From assembly GCA_020073185.1 (NCBI GenBank), contig JAIQFT010000017.1:44650-108649 (forward strand): a stretch of DNA of 64,000 nucleotides, in the 5' to 3' direction. The translations under genes were made by a program, and so were the position numbers. The DNA is from Terriglobia bacterium (GTDB lineage Bacteria > Acidobacteriota > Terriglobia > Terriglobales > Acidobacteriaceae). This document shows, in pieces, positions 44,068-52,682 of the stretch (position 1 is its first letter; each line of letters opens with the position of its first letter). The notes under the pieces are model-generated. The model was not told the origin of the DNA. It saw only the letters and a list, made by a program, of their open reading frames with translations, and made no database searches.

Positions 44068-45741
44068 CTACCACTTGATCGGCGGGGGCTGGGGTTCGGC
44101 GGAGCCGTCGGCGCGCGCGTCCGAGGCGCCGTAGTTGATGCCGGTGCTGGAGTCGTGCAACACCGCCTGGCCTCGGCCCATCCGCGTGGAGTACTCCTTG
44201 CGGACCTCCAGGATATGGCCCTTGGCCGACAGCTTTTGCAGAACCTCCGGCTTCACCCGCGATTCGATCAGGATATGGCAGCCGCCGGCGGGACTGACCG
44301 TAAAACGCGGACTCTCCATGGCTGCCTGGATGTTCATGCCGTAGTCCACGATGTTGGAAACAAATTGCGCGTGGGCCAGCGGTTGGTTGGCGCCGCCCAT
44401 AATGCCGAACCCGATGTGCTCCGATCCCCGCTGCATGAACGCCGGAATAATGGTGTGGAAGGGGCGCTTGTGCGGCGCCAGCGCGTTGGAATGGGTGGGA
44501 TTGAAGGAAAACAGCGCTCCACGATTTTGCAGCACGAACCCCATGCCGCGCACGGTGATTCCCGAGCCAAATTCTGCGTAATTGCTTTGAATCAGCGACG
44601 CGATGTTTCCCTCCGCATCCACTACGGAAAGATAGGTGGTCTCGCTGCTGGGCGGCGTTCCGGGCTGGGTTTCGCAACTGGCCCGCTGGCCATCGATCAG
44701 CTTCGCCCGTTGTTTGGCATATTCCTTGGAAAGCAGCCCCTCCACCGGCACCTTGGCGAAGCGGAGATCGGCGTTGTAACGCGCCAGATCGGCGTAGGCC
44801 AGCTTCATAGCTTCGATCTTTTTGTGCAGTTCGGTGACGCTACTTGGACCGCCAGCAGAGGCCGCGGCCGTTTCCATCAGGTTCAGCATTTCCAGCGCCG
44901 CCATGCCTTGGCCGTTGGGGGGAAGCTCGTAGACGGTCCAGTCGCGATAGGTGGTGGAAATCGGCTCCACCCACTCCGCCGAGAATTGCGCCAGATCCTC
45001 CGCCGACATGGTGCCGCCGAACTGTTTCGAGGTGCCCAGAATAGCTTGCGCAATCTCGCCGCGATAAAAAGCCTGCGGCCCCTGATCGGCAACGAGGCGC
45101 AGGGCCTTGGCCACATCGGGATTGCGGAAAACCTGACCTACGGCGGGGGCGTTGCCGCCCGGCAGGAAGACGCGCTGGCTCTCGGCATCCTGAACCAGCG
45201 CATGCGCTGACCCGTTCCAGTAGTCATGAATGATTTCGGGGATCGCGACGCCCTGCTCGGCATAGAAAATCGCGGGCTGAAACAGCTCCTTCCATGCCAA
45301 CCGGCCGAAACGTTGATGGAACTTGTCCCACCCGTCGACCGCGCCGGGCACCGTGACGGCATCAATTCCGGATCGTGGCATTGCCGTGTCGCCTTTGGAT
45401 CGCAGGTGCTCGAGCGTCAGGCCTTGGGGCGCCCATCCGCTGGCATTTAGACCGTATAGCTTGCCGGTTTTGGCTTCCCAATAGAGGAGGAACAAGTCGC
45501 CTCCCATGCCGTTCATCATGGGCTCGGCAACACCGAGCAGGGCATTGGCGGCGATGGCGGCATCCGCTGCGGAGCCGCCGCGGACCAGCAACTGCGCCCC
45601 CGCCTGCGAGGCTTGCGCATAACTGGTGGCAACGATGCCGTAAGGGCTGATGACCATGGAGCGCGCGTGGGAGCGATCTTGCGCCAACATGCTGCTGCCA
45701 ATCAGGAGGAGAGTTGACGTTACCGCTAAAGCCATGCGCAT
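44068..45741 (-). CDS. ggt: Gamma-glutamyltranspeptidase
   Basis: A 557-residue Ntn hydrolase precursor with a signal peptide (ALAVTSTLLLIGSSMLAQ), so periplasmic. The proenzyme is cut before the catalytic Thr in SSETTYLSVVDAEGN (around residue 367), giving the large and small subunits. The small subunit has PFHTIIPAF, MGGANQPLAH and a C-terminal VSPAGG segment. It hydrolyses or transfers gamma-glutamyl groups from glutathione and related compounds. It precedes the SDR gene and is divergent from the inositol-phosphate synthase gene. Confidence 0.92.
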   Translation of the reverse strand: MRMALAVTSTLLLIGSSMLAQDRSHARSMVISPYGIVATSYAQASQAGAQLLVRGGSAADAAIAANALLGVAEPMMNGMGGDLFLLYWEAKTGKLYGLNASGWAPQGLTLEHLRSKGDTAMPRSGIDAVTVPGAVDGWDKFHQRFGRLAWKELFQPAIFYAEQGVAIPEIIHDYWNGSAHALVQDAESQRVFLPGGNAPAVGQVFRNPDVAKALRLVADQGPQAFYRGEIAQAILGTSKQFGGTMSAEDLAQFSAEWVEPISTTYRDWTVYELPPNGQGMAALEMLNLMETAAASAGGPSSVTELHKKIEAMKLAYADLARYNADLRFAKVPVEGLLSKEYAKQRAKLIDGQRASCETQPGTPPSSETTYLSVVDAEGNIASLIQSNYAEFGSGITVRGMGFVLQNRGALFSFNPTHSNALAPHKRPFHTIIPAFMQRGSEHIGFGIMGGANQPLAHAQFVSNIVDYGMNIQAAMESPRFTVSPAGGCHILIESRVKPEVLQKLSAKGHILEVRKEYSTRMGRGQAVLHDSSTGINYGASDARADGSAEPQPPPIKW

Positions 45742-45935
45742 TGTTCACGTCCCTTCGCACGGAGTTGCCAGTCGACATAATCACGCGTCTTTCCCTATTC
45801 CTGGAAGACTTGACACGATCCGCGCCAATGTCAGCGGGAGCCCAACCACGACTGGAAAGCCAGTGTAATTGCCAAACGGCTCGCGATACGAGAAGATAAG
45901 CGGTTTTGAGGTCATTCTGATTTGTGGAAGTGATA

Positions 45936-47330
45936 ATGGCGATAAAGAAGAAGCAAGCAAGCAGGACGGTGGCAGCACCGCGGCAGGCGTCCAGCAAGCC
46001 GGCGGCGGGAGCGGCCTCCGGCGAGATCGCGCCGGCAAAAGGGAAGCTGGGGGTGATGATTCCGGGCATGGGGGCGGTGGCAACCACGTTTGTGGCGGGC
46101 GTGGAATCGGTGCGCCGTGGACTGGCGCAGCCGATCGGGTCGCTCACCCAGATGGGCACCATCCGGCTGGGCAAGCGCACCGACGGACGTTCTCCGTGTA
46201 TTCAAGAATTCGTGCCGCTGGCCGACATCGACGACTTGGTATTTACCGGCTGGGACCCCTTCGAAGACGACATGTACGCCGCGGCGCGTAAGGCTGGCGT
46301 GCTGGAGCGCGACCTGCTCGATAACATCAAGCCGTTTCTGTCGCAGATCAAGCCACGCCCGGCGGTGTTTGACCGTGATTATGTGAAGAGGCTCGACGGG
46401 CCCAATGTGAAAAAGGGCAAGACGAAGATGGATCTCGCCGAACAGGTCAGGGAAGATATCCGCGAGTTCAGGAAAACGTCGGGCGCGTCCCGGCTGGTCA
46501 TGATCTGGTGCGGCTCCACCGAAACCTTCCTGCAACCGGCGGCGGTACACCAGTCGGTGAAGGCGTTTGAAAAAGGCCTGATGCAGAACGATGAGAACAT
46601 TGCCCCCTCGATGATCTACGCCTACGCCGCGTTGTCGGAGGGGGTGCCTTTCGCCAACGGCGCGCCCAATCTCACGGTGGACCTCCCCGCCATGCACGAG
46701 CTCTCGCGGCGCAACCAGGCGCCCATCTGCGGCAAGGATTACAAGACCGGGCAGACGCTGCTGAAGACCATCCTGGCGCCCGGCTTCAAGGCGCGCATGA
46801 TCGGGCTGAGCGGCTGGTTCTCGACCAACATCCTCGGCAATCGCGACGGCGAAGTGCTGGACGATCCCGGCTCATTCAAGACCAAGGAAGAATCCAAGCT
46901 CTCGGTACTGGAGCACATCCTGCAGCCGGACCTGTATCCGCAGCTCTACGGGAACATCTGCCACAAGGTGCGGATCAACTACTACCCGCCGCGCGGCGAC
47001 AACAAGGAAGGCTGGGACAACATTGATATCTTCGGCTGGCTCGGCTACCCGATGCAGATCAAGGTGGACTTCCTGTGCCGCGATTCCATCTTGGCGGCGC
47101 CCATAGTGCTCGACCTGGTGCTGTTCCTCGACCTGGCGCTGCGCAGCAGCCAGTTGCGCGGGCTGGGCATCCAGGAGTGGCTGAGCTTCTACTTCAAGTC
47201 GCCCATGACCGCGCCGGGGCTTTATCCCGAGCACGATCTGTTCATTCAGCTCATGAAGCTGAAGAACACCCTGCGGCACCTCAAGGGCGAGTCGCTGATC
47301 ACGCATTTGGGGCTGGAATACTACGATTGA
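45936..47330 (+). CDS. Inositol-3-phosphate synthase
   Basis: A 464-residue myo-inositol-1-phosphate synthase. After a Lys/Ala-rich N-terminal tail of about 40 residues, VMIPGMGAVATTFVAGVE is the NAD-binding loop, and VMIWCGSTETFL, FANGAPNLTVD and the GKDYKTGQTLLKTILAP motif are family signatures. The active-site Lys region is in LGNRDGEVLDDPGSFKTKEESK, and NIDIFGWLGYPMQIKVDF is near the C-terminus. It converts glucose-6-P to inositol-3-P for inositol lipids or solutes. ATG at 45936 follows GGAAG. Inositol lipid synthesis is uncommon in bacteria but reported in several phyla. Confidence 0.92.
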   Translation: MAIKKKQASRTVAAPRQASSKPAAGAASGEIAPAKGKLGVMIPGMGAVATTFVAGVESVRRGLAQPIGSLTQMGTIRLGKRTDGRSPCIQEFVPLADIDDLVFTGWDPFEDDMYAAARKAGVLERDLLDNIKPFLSQIKPRPAVFDRDYVKRLDGPNVKKGKTKMDLAEQVREDIREFRKTSGASRLVMIWCGSTETFLQPAAVHQSVKAFEKGLMQNDENIAPSMIYAYAALSEGVPFANGAPNLTVDLPAMHELSRRNQAPICGKDYKTGQTLLKTILAPGFKARMIGLSGWFSTNILGNRDGEVLDDPGSFKTKEESKLSVLEHILQPDLYPQLYGNICHKVRINYYPPRGDNKEGWDNIDIFGWLGYPMQIKVDFLCRDSILAAPIVLDLVLFLDLALRSSQLRGLGIQEWLSFYFKSPMTAPGLYPEHDLFIQLMKLKNTLRHLKGESLITHLGLEYYD

Positions 47331-47482
47331 AGCTATCGGCTTTCAGCCGTCAGGTATCGGCTACGACAGGCTGCTGATTGTGCTGACTGGTGACATTCTG
47401 TCGCGCCATCCGGCCTTGGGTGGCGAGGCCTTGCCGGCGAGGTGACGGTGGTCGACAGCTGATAGCTGAAAGCTTTTTTTTA
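47329..47482. repeat. GAAGCTATCGGCTTTCAGCC ... CTGATAGCTGAAAGC inverted spacer repeat
   Basis: The spacer after the inositol-phosphate synthase opens with AGCTATCGGCTTTCAG and closes with CTGATAGCTGAAAGC. A run of eight T follows (47474-47481), so the right end may act as a terminator. The middle has further GCTGACTGGTGAC words. Confidence 0.55.
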
Positions 47483-47518
47483 GTAACCCAGCCTACCCGC
47501 TCCGGCATCGAATTTGCC

Positions 47519-47899
47519 ATGCGCAAGATGGCACTGCCGATCGTCGCGGCGATTCTGCTGATATCCGCCGCATTCCTTTGGGCTGACACGCCGGGAACAT
47601 TTCGCGGCGTGGTGATTCACGGCCCCGACATCACGCCCGGATGGATGTACCTGAAGAGCGGCGGGCAGACGCGGCGGGTGGGGATCGGCCGCGCTGATGT
47701 GATGTACTCCGACTCGGTTCCGGCAGGCGAGCGCCAGAAGCTGCCGGCAATGTCCATTGTCAGCGGGGCCGAGGTGCGAGTCACCGCGCAGCAGGACAAA
47801 GATGGCGAGTGGCGCGCCACCAAGATTGAGATCCTTACTCTGCATGCGCAGCCGGAACTGGAGCCTTCCGAGCGCACGGAGAATTTGCGCGCCACCTAA
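47519..47899 (+). CDS. Small exported protein of unknown function
   Basis: 126 residues: a signal peptide (RKMALPIVAAILLISAAFLWA) and an all-beta domain with GTFRGVVIHGPDITPGWMYL and VRVTAQQDKDGEWRATKIE. The pattern resembles small OB/PilZ-like barrels of exported acidobacterial proteins, but no family is certain. ATG at 47519 is chosen; earlier starts would translate the repeat spacer. No metal or catalytic motif is visible. Its spacer downstream (47900-48231) holds another GTTTCAG/CTGAGAC inverted element and no gene. Confidence 0.6.
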   Translation: MRKMALPIVAAILLISAAFLWADTPGTFRGVVIHGPDITPGWMYLKSGGQTRRVGIGRADVMYSDSVPAGERQKLPAMSIVSGAEVRVTAQQDKDGEWRATKIEILTLHAQPELEPSERTENLRAT

Positions 47900-48183
47900 C
47901 GCCGTTCTCGAGTTTCAGTTTCAGGCGCAGCCGATAGTCAGGCGTTTGACTCAAACTGAGACTCTCTTCGCCCGTTCACACTCTTCCGCTTATATACGAT
48001 TTCATCCCTGGCGGCGAGACTTGTTGCCGGGCATTGGGTTGACACATGAGGCGGGGGCATGGCCCGTCGCGTCGCTGCCTGCCGCCGAATTACATGTTTC
48101 CCGCATCGCCGAATGTTCATCCAAGTCAGTAGCGGGGGCGGCGTTCGGCCCGTGCCGGTGCCCGAATGCCCCAGTTTCGGCTG

Positions 48184-48189
48184 TATAAT
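48184..48189 (+). promoter_or_regulatory. -10 box upstream of the M48 protease
   Basis: TATAAT lies 43 bp before the ATG. The -35 region is poor, so the assignment is tentative. Confidence 0.4.
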
Positions 48190-48231
48190 GTAATTAACCA
48201 GTTGGTCGGCAACCAACAAAGGATGTGCACC

Positions 48232-49383
48232 ATGAAGTTTCGCGCCTCCACCCTCGCGGTCGCGTTAATGCTGGCTACCCTGGCGCCGTGCACGTTTGCG
48301 CAGAGCGATTCCCAGAACAATCCCAATCCGACTGGAACTCCGCCGGTCACCGGTACGCCGCAAACCACCGGCGCTGCGCCGGCCGACGCGCAGAAACCGG
48401 CGGCGCAGACCGACACACTGGTCCCGCAGGTTGCCAATCCACCCAAAGAGACGCACGACGGCGGCAAGAACGATATTGACGCCATCGGCAACCGCAAAAT
48501 CGGCGGCGGCAAGGGGCTGGGCAATTGGTACTCGCTGGAAAAAGAGATCGCGATGGGCAAGGAGTTCGCTGCCCAAGTCGAGGCCAGCGTGAAGCTGGTA
48601 CAGGATCCGGTGGTGACCGAGTATGTCAATCGCATCGGGCAGAACCTGGTGCGCAACTCCGACGCGCGCGTGCCCTTCACCATCAAGGTTGTCGATTCCG
48701 ATGAGATCAACGCCTTCGCTCTCCCCGGCGGCTTCTTCTACGTTAACTCCGGGCTGATCCTGGCGGCCGATGACGAGGCCGAACTGGCGGGCGTGATGGC
48801 GCATGAGATCGCGCACGTCGCGGCGCGCCACGCTACGCGCCAGATGACGCGCGCGCAGTTCGCCAATATCGCCAGCATCCCACTGATCTTTGTCGGCGGC
48901 GGGCTGGGGTACGCCATCCGCTCCGCGGCGGGCATCGGATTGCCGCTGACCTTCCTGAGCTTCAGCCGCGGCTTCGAGGCCGAGGCCGATTACCTTGGGC
49001 TGGAATATATGTACAAATCGGGCTACGATCCGCAGGCCTTCATTTCCTTCTTCGAGAAGGTGCAAGCCAAGGAGAAGAAGAAACCGGGATCGCTGGCCAA
49101 GGCCTTCGCCACCCATCCGCAGACGCCGGACCGCATCACCAAGAGCCAGGAAGAGATTGCCAAGGTGCTGCCGGCCCGCGATCAATACATCATCAACACC
49201 TCGGAATTCGACGACGTGAAAACCCGTCTGGCGGCCATCGAGAACCGCCGCAAGCTCAGTGGACCCGAGGACAAGGAAGGCCGTCCCACGCTGCGCCGCA
49301 CCACGGCCGACAACAGCAAGAAAACCGACGGCGGGAACAACGATGATGATCGTCCGACGCTGAAGCGGAGAGATAACGACTAA
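48232..49383 (+). CDS. Exported M48-family metalloprotease
   Basis: A 383-residue protein with a signal peptide (RASTLAVALMLATLAPCTFA) and a Thr/Pro/Ala-rich linker. The M48 domain is seen from about residue 95: the zinc motif HEIAH (His191-His195) in MAHEIAHVAARHATR, and the third ligand Glu in FEAEADYLGLEYM. FSRGFEAEAD-type and THPQTPDRI complete it. It should act as a periplasmic endopeptidase of the BepA/YfgC/LoiP kind, in outer-membrane quality control, inferred by family. The tail is charged and likely disordered. AAAGGA lies upstream of the ATG. Confidence 0.9.
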   Translation: MKFRASTLAVALMLATLAPCTFAQSDSQNNPNPTGTPPVTGTPQTTGAAPADAQKPAAQTDTLVPQVANPPKETHDGGKNDIDAIGNRKIGGGKGLGNWYSLEKEIAMGKEFAAQVEASVKLVQDPVVTEYVNRIGQNLVRNSDARVPFTIKVVDSDEINAFALPGGFFYVNSGLILAADDEAELAGVMAHEIAHVAARHATRQMTRAQFANIASIPLIFVGGGLGYAIRSAAGIGLPLTFLSFSRGFEAEADYLGLEYMYKSGYDPQAFISFFEKVQAKEKKKPGSLAKAFATHPQTPDRITKSQEEIAKVLPARDQYIINTSEFDDVKTRLAAIENRRKLSGPEDKEGRPTLRRTTADNSKKTDGGNNDDDRPTLKRRDND

Positions 49384-49408
49384 AGCAGTTTCAAGCTTCG
49401 GTCTTGGC

Positions 49409-49438
49409 AAAAACCGGCGGCGCAAGCTGCCGGTTTTT
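49409..49438. terminator. Bidirectional terminator after the M48 gene
   Basis: AAAAACCGGC (49409-49418) pairs perfectly with GCCGGTTTTT (49429-49438) around a 10-nt loop, with T residues on the 3' side. Confidence 0.85.
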
Positions 49439-49556
49439 CCTTTCGCTGGGCGGTTTCACAGGCAGAGTGTGATTTGTGAAGGGCCATGGCGATGCTAGAA
49501 TTTGCCGCTATCCAGACATCCCGTCCGGGCCCGCTCCGGGGCCGAAAGGACTGGCC

Positions 49557-49997
49557 ATGCTTGTGCGCGACTACATGACCACACAGGTGAGCAGCCTGCG
49601 CGATGACCTCCACCTGCTCGAGGCCGCGCTGCTGATCCGCCGCAGCGGCAAGCGCCACGTACCCGTCATTGACGCCGAGGGCACGGTGGTAGGCATCGTT
49701 ACCGACCGCGACGTGGCACAGATGGCGCCCTCCCTGCTGGGTCACATCACGCCGGAAGAGTACAACGCCGTGTTTGAAATGACGCCGATCACGCGCGCCA
49801 TGACCGCCAATCCCATCACGGTCACGCCGCAAACCACTATGCGCGAGGTGGTCTCGCTGCTCTACACCAAGAAAATCGGCGCCCTGCCGGTGGTAGAAAG
49901 CGGAAAACTGGTGGGCATCGTTACCCGCAGCGACGCCCTCGCTCTGCTCAACGAACTGCTGGCCGAAGCGGAGAGTTCCTCAGGCGCCGCGGTTTAG
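49557..49997 (+). CDS. CBS-domain-pair protein
   Basis: 146 residues made of two CBS domains: VRDYMTTQVSSLRDDLHLLEAA with GTVVGIVTDRDVAQ, then ITRAMTANPITVTPQTTMREV with GKLVGIVTRSDALALL. CBS pairs bind adenine nucleotides (AMP, ATP, SAM) and control partner proteins. This one has no attached effector, so its partner is unknown. GAAAGGA precedes the ATG at 49557. It is flanked by terminators and probably monocistronic. Confidence 0.85.
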   Translation: MLVRDYMTTQVSSLRDDLHLLEAALLIRRSGKRHVPVIDAEGTVVGIVTDRDVAQMAPSLLGHITPEEYNAVFEMTPITRAMTANPITVTPQTTMREVVSLLYTKKIGALPVVESGKLVGIVTRSDALALLNELLAEAESSSGAAV

Positions 49998-50034
49998 AGT
50001 AGGGTTCTCCCCCTGACCCAGGAAGCGCTGCCGC

Positions 50035-50274
50035 TCAGGCAGACTTGGCGAACGGCTCGGCCGCTTCAGTCAGTGCGCCGCCCTTCTGGCGGGCGGAGAC
50101 GAGCCTCATCTCCTGCCAGTCGTAGGCGAATTCCTTGCCGCAATCCAGGCAAACCACATAGGTGCCGGTCACGGAGGCCGCCTCGCTGCGGCGCTGACCG
50201 GGCTTGGCCGTCATGGGAAAGCTATAGTGCTTGTGCGAGCAGCCGATAAGGATTTCCAACACGTCTTTAATCAT
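50035..50274 (-). CDS. Small zinc-ribbon-like protein
   Basis: 79 residues starting at the ATG at 50274, with AAGGG upstream. It has one Cys-His pair near the front (IGCSHKHYSFP) and a CLDC knuckle in YVVCLDCGKEFAYDW, fitting a rubredoxin-like zinc ribbon. The longer frame to 50349 adds a sequence without recognisable content. Function unknown; regulatory or nucleic-acid binding is possible. The 111-bp gap before the anti-sigma stop has no gene. Confidence 0.6.
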   Translation of the reverse strand: MIKDVLEILIGCSHKHYSFPMTAKPGQRRSEAASVTGTYVVCLDCGKEFAYDWQEMRLVSARQKGGALTEAAEPFAKSA

Positions 50275-50460
50275 GGACCTACCCTTCACAGCGGGCCCCG
50301 CTGGTCCGACAAACATGCTTTCTTCCATCCGCTTAATTAGACACAGCATAGTCGGAAAAGATTCGCCAGGAAAGCATCCTGCATCGGTTTTGTAACCGCT
50401 TTGGATTGTTGAATTTGGGAATAGAAAAATGGTGTCGGTGGAAAACTCTGGGGCTCGTCC

Positions 50461-50700
50461 CTAGAGTTTTTTCTGCTCGCACTTGGTCATGATGGCGGTG
50501 TGCAACCGGGTGCGCAGGTCGTCGGGCAGTTCGTAGAGCTGGGAATCGCGGTAGATCTCGATGGTCTTCTTGGTGGTATTGCAGATGACGAAGCAGTTGT
50601 GGCACCACTGCAGATGTTCTTCCAACTCGGCCCGTGTTCGCGCGTCCAGGCTTTCGTCCAAGTAGTCGGTTAGCTCTTTCAGGAAATCAGAGCAATTCAC
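50461..50700 (-). CDS. Zinc-binding anti-sigma factor (zf-HC2 type)
   Basis: 79 residues. The ZAS motif His29-x3-Cys33-x2-Cys36 is in HLQWCHNC, in the typical helical context with DESLDARTRAELEEHL upstream. No membrane helix, so it is a cytoplasmic anti-sigma, perhaps redox- or zinc-responsive. Its ATG overlaps the sigma-factor stop by 4 bp. Expected role: hold the sigma partner inactive until a signal is received. Confidence 0.85.
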   Translation of the reverse strand: MNCSDFLKELTDYLDESLDARTRAELEEHLQWCHNCFVICNTTKKTIEIYRDSQLYELPDDLRTRLHTAIMTKCEQKKL

Positions 50701-51323
50701 GTTTTCCTGTCTCCGCTCTTGCGCTTCTTAAAGTACTTATTCAGCCTCTCGCGCAACTGCAAGCGTGCCCGCAGCAACCGAGATTTCACGGCAGGAATGC
50801 TCAAATCCAGCGCCTCCGCCGTCTCTTCCGTCGACAACCCCTCCACGTCGCGCAGTACGAACACCGTGCGGAAGCTGGAAGGCAGTCCCTGGATGGTCTT
50901 GGTCAAGATGTCCCGCAACTCCGACTGCGTGTATAACTGCTCCGGGTTGGGGCTCCAGTCCGCGACCTCCCGCGGCATGCTGTCCTCGTCGGTCTTGACC
51001 TCCTCGTCGAGGGACACCATGCGTTCTGGCCGGCGGCGGCGCAGGCGCATCAGCGCTTCGTTCACCGCGATCCGCACCAGCCAGGTGTAAAACTTGGATT
51101 GCTCCTGAAAGTTCTTGAGGTTCTCGTACGCCTTCAGGAACGCATCCTGCACCACGTCTTCCGCATCTTCGCGATTTTGCGTGATGTGCTGAGCAATGCG
51201 AAAGACATTCCGGTCGTAACGATGCACCAACTGCTCGAAGGCGCTGATGTCGCCCGTCTTGGCGGCACGCACCAGTTTCAGCTCATCAATGACCGGCTCG
51301 TTCACTTTTTGGATGGCTCCCAT
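50697..51323 (-). CDS. ECF/RpoE-type sigma factor
   Basis: A 208-residue sigma-70-family ECF factor. Region 2 has AFEQLVHRYDRNVFRIAQ and the DAEDVVQDAFLKAYENLKNF core; region 4 has LPSSFRTVFVLRDVEGLSTEETAEAL with LDLSIPAVKSRLLRARLQLRE. Linker is charged. It is followed, with a 4-bp overlap, by its zinc anti-sigma factor. Together they form a self-contained regulator; the regulon is not visible here. Confidence 0.94.
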   Translation of the reverse strand: MGAIQKVNEPVIDELKLVRAAKTGDISAFEQLVHRYDRNVFRIAQHITQNREDAEDVVQDAFLKAYENLKNFQEQSKFYTWLVRIAVNEALMRLRRRRPERMVSLDEEVKTDEDSMPREVADWSPNPEQLYTQSELRDILTKTIQGLPSSFRTVFVLRDVEGLSTEETAEALDLSIPAVKSRLLRARLQLRERLNKYFKKRKSGDRKT

Positions 51324-51485
51324 CAGCTTCCCGATTCAAGAATTTATGATGCCCCGGATCAAGAAAATCTATTCTACCGGTTTGCCTGGCGGCGCACATC
51401 CATCTTTTGCCGCTCCCGCCGATTTTCGTATCGCGGCGCGCGGTGCCCTCGCGGAGCGGCAAAGGGGAAATTCCGCTGTCGCGCA

Positions 51486-51513
51486 TTGACACTGGATTTT
51501 CAGTTCATATAAT
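51486..51513 (+). promoter_or_regulatory. Near-consensus sigma70 promoter
   Basis: TTGACA (51486-51491) and TATAAT (51508-51513) with a 16-bp spacer. The ATG of the next gene is 35 bp downstream with a purine-rich AGGGAAAGGG. This is the best sigma70 promoter seen in the window. Confidence 0.85.
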
Positions 51514-51548
51514 CGCGGCAGTCCGCGCCGCATCCAGGGAAAGGGTTC

Positions 51549-52670
51549 ATGGACGATTCCAATCACATTCGGGAGATCATCGAGCGTGTGGTCAGTGTCA
51601 GTCTGGCCACGCACGTCACTGCCCTCAAAGACGAACTCATCGACCATGCCTGCGAGCAGCTTGCCGCGGCGATGCCAAGGCAGGACGCGCCGCCGGCATC
51701 GCCCCCGGGCGGTGCGCCCACCGACTTGCTGAATGCTGCCGCGAACTCCGTGCTCGATTCCGTGACCCAGACCGACATCCTAAGTTCCTTGTTGGAAGGA
51801 GCCTCGAAGTTCGCCAAGCGCGCGGCCCTGTTCGTCATTCGCGGCGGCGTTGCCACCGGCTGGCGCGCTACCGGCCTCGAATCCCGTGATCAACTCAAGG
51901 CGCTCACCATTGATCTGAACCACGGCCTGGCCGCGCGCGCCTACCGCGACCGTGTTCCCGCGACCGCGTCGGCGGCGGAGTTCGATCCGCGTTTTGTTTC
52001 CCTGTTTGGCGCCCCGGCCGACGGAACCAACGCCGTGGTGCTTCCCCTGATGCTGCGCGACAAAGTCGCCGCCCTCGTCTATGCCGATGCCGGAACCCAA
52101 CCCGGCGGCGGCCTCGATCCTTCCGCCCTCGAATGCCTGGTACGTTTTTGCGGACTGTGGCTGGAAGTCGTTGCCACCCGCAAGGCCGGTACGCCCGTCG
52201 CCGAGACTGTGCCCGACAGCGATAAAATCCCGCGTTACGTTGAACCTCCCGCCCACCACGACGAAGCCGCTCCCCAGCAAGAACCTCAAGCGCAGCAAGT
52301 TGAGCCGCCCACGCCCGGCTTTTCGGCGGCATCCGTGGCCGCTGCCGCCGTCACCGCTCCTGCTTCCGTGGCGGCCGCCGCGCCCGCGCCCTCGTCGCAG
52401 GAAGAAGAAGAGGTCCACAAGAAAGCCCGGCGCTTCGCCAAGCTCCTGGTGGATGAAATCAAACTTTACAACCAAGCCAAGGTGGCGGAGGGGCGCGCGC
52501 ACCAGGATCTGTATGCCCGCCTGAAGGACGACATCGACAAAAGCCGTGCCACTTACGACAGACGTTACGGCTCAACTGTCGCCGCCAGCGGGAATTATTT
52601 CACCCAGGAATTGATCCACATCTTGGCGAATGATGATCCTGCACTGCTCGGCAGTGGATTTTCGGGGTAA
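51549..52670 (+). CDS. GAF-like regulatory protein with low-complexity linker, function unknown
   Basis: 373 residues in three parts. Residues 1-70: a helical segment (REIIERVVSVSLATHVTALK) then Pro-rich. Residues about 75-215: a GAF-like domain with AALFVIRGGVATGWRATGL, NAVVLPLMLRDKVAALVYAD. Residues 215-275: Gln/Pro/Ala linker. Residues 285-end: a conserved-looking helical tail, VHKKARRFAKLLVDEIKLYN, that might bind a partner. I cannot name it. A strong promoter precedes it and the Slt gene starts 13 bp after it, so the two look co-transcribed. Confidence 0.72.
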   Translation: MDDSNHIREIIERVVSVSLATHVTALKDELIDHACEQLAAAMPRQDAPPASPPGGAPTDLLNAAANSVLDSVTQTDILSSLLEGASKFAKRAALFVIRGGVATGWRATGLESRDQLKALTIDLNHGLAARAYRDRVPATASAAEFDPRFVSLFGAPADGTNAVVLPLMLRDKVAALVYADAGTQPGGGLDPSALECLVRFCGLWLEVVATRKAGTPVAETVPDSDKIPRYVEPPAHHDEAAPQQEPQAQQVEPPTPGFSAASVAAAAVTAPASVAAAAPAPSSQEEEEVHKKARRFAKLLVDEIKLYNQAKVAEGRAHQDLYARLKDDIDKSRATYDRRYGSTVAASGNYFTQELIHILANDDPALLGSGFSG

Positions 52671-52682
52671 ACTGAAGCTGTC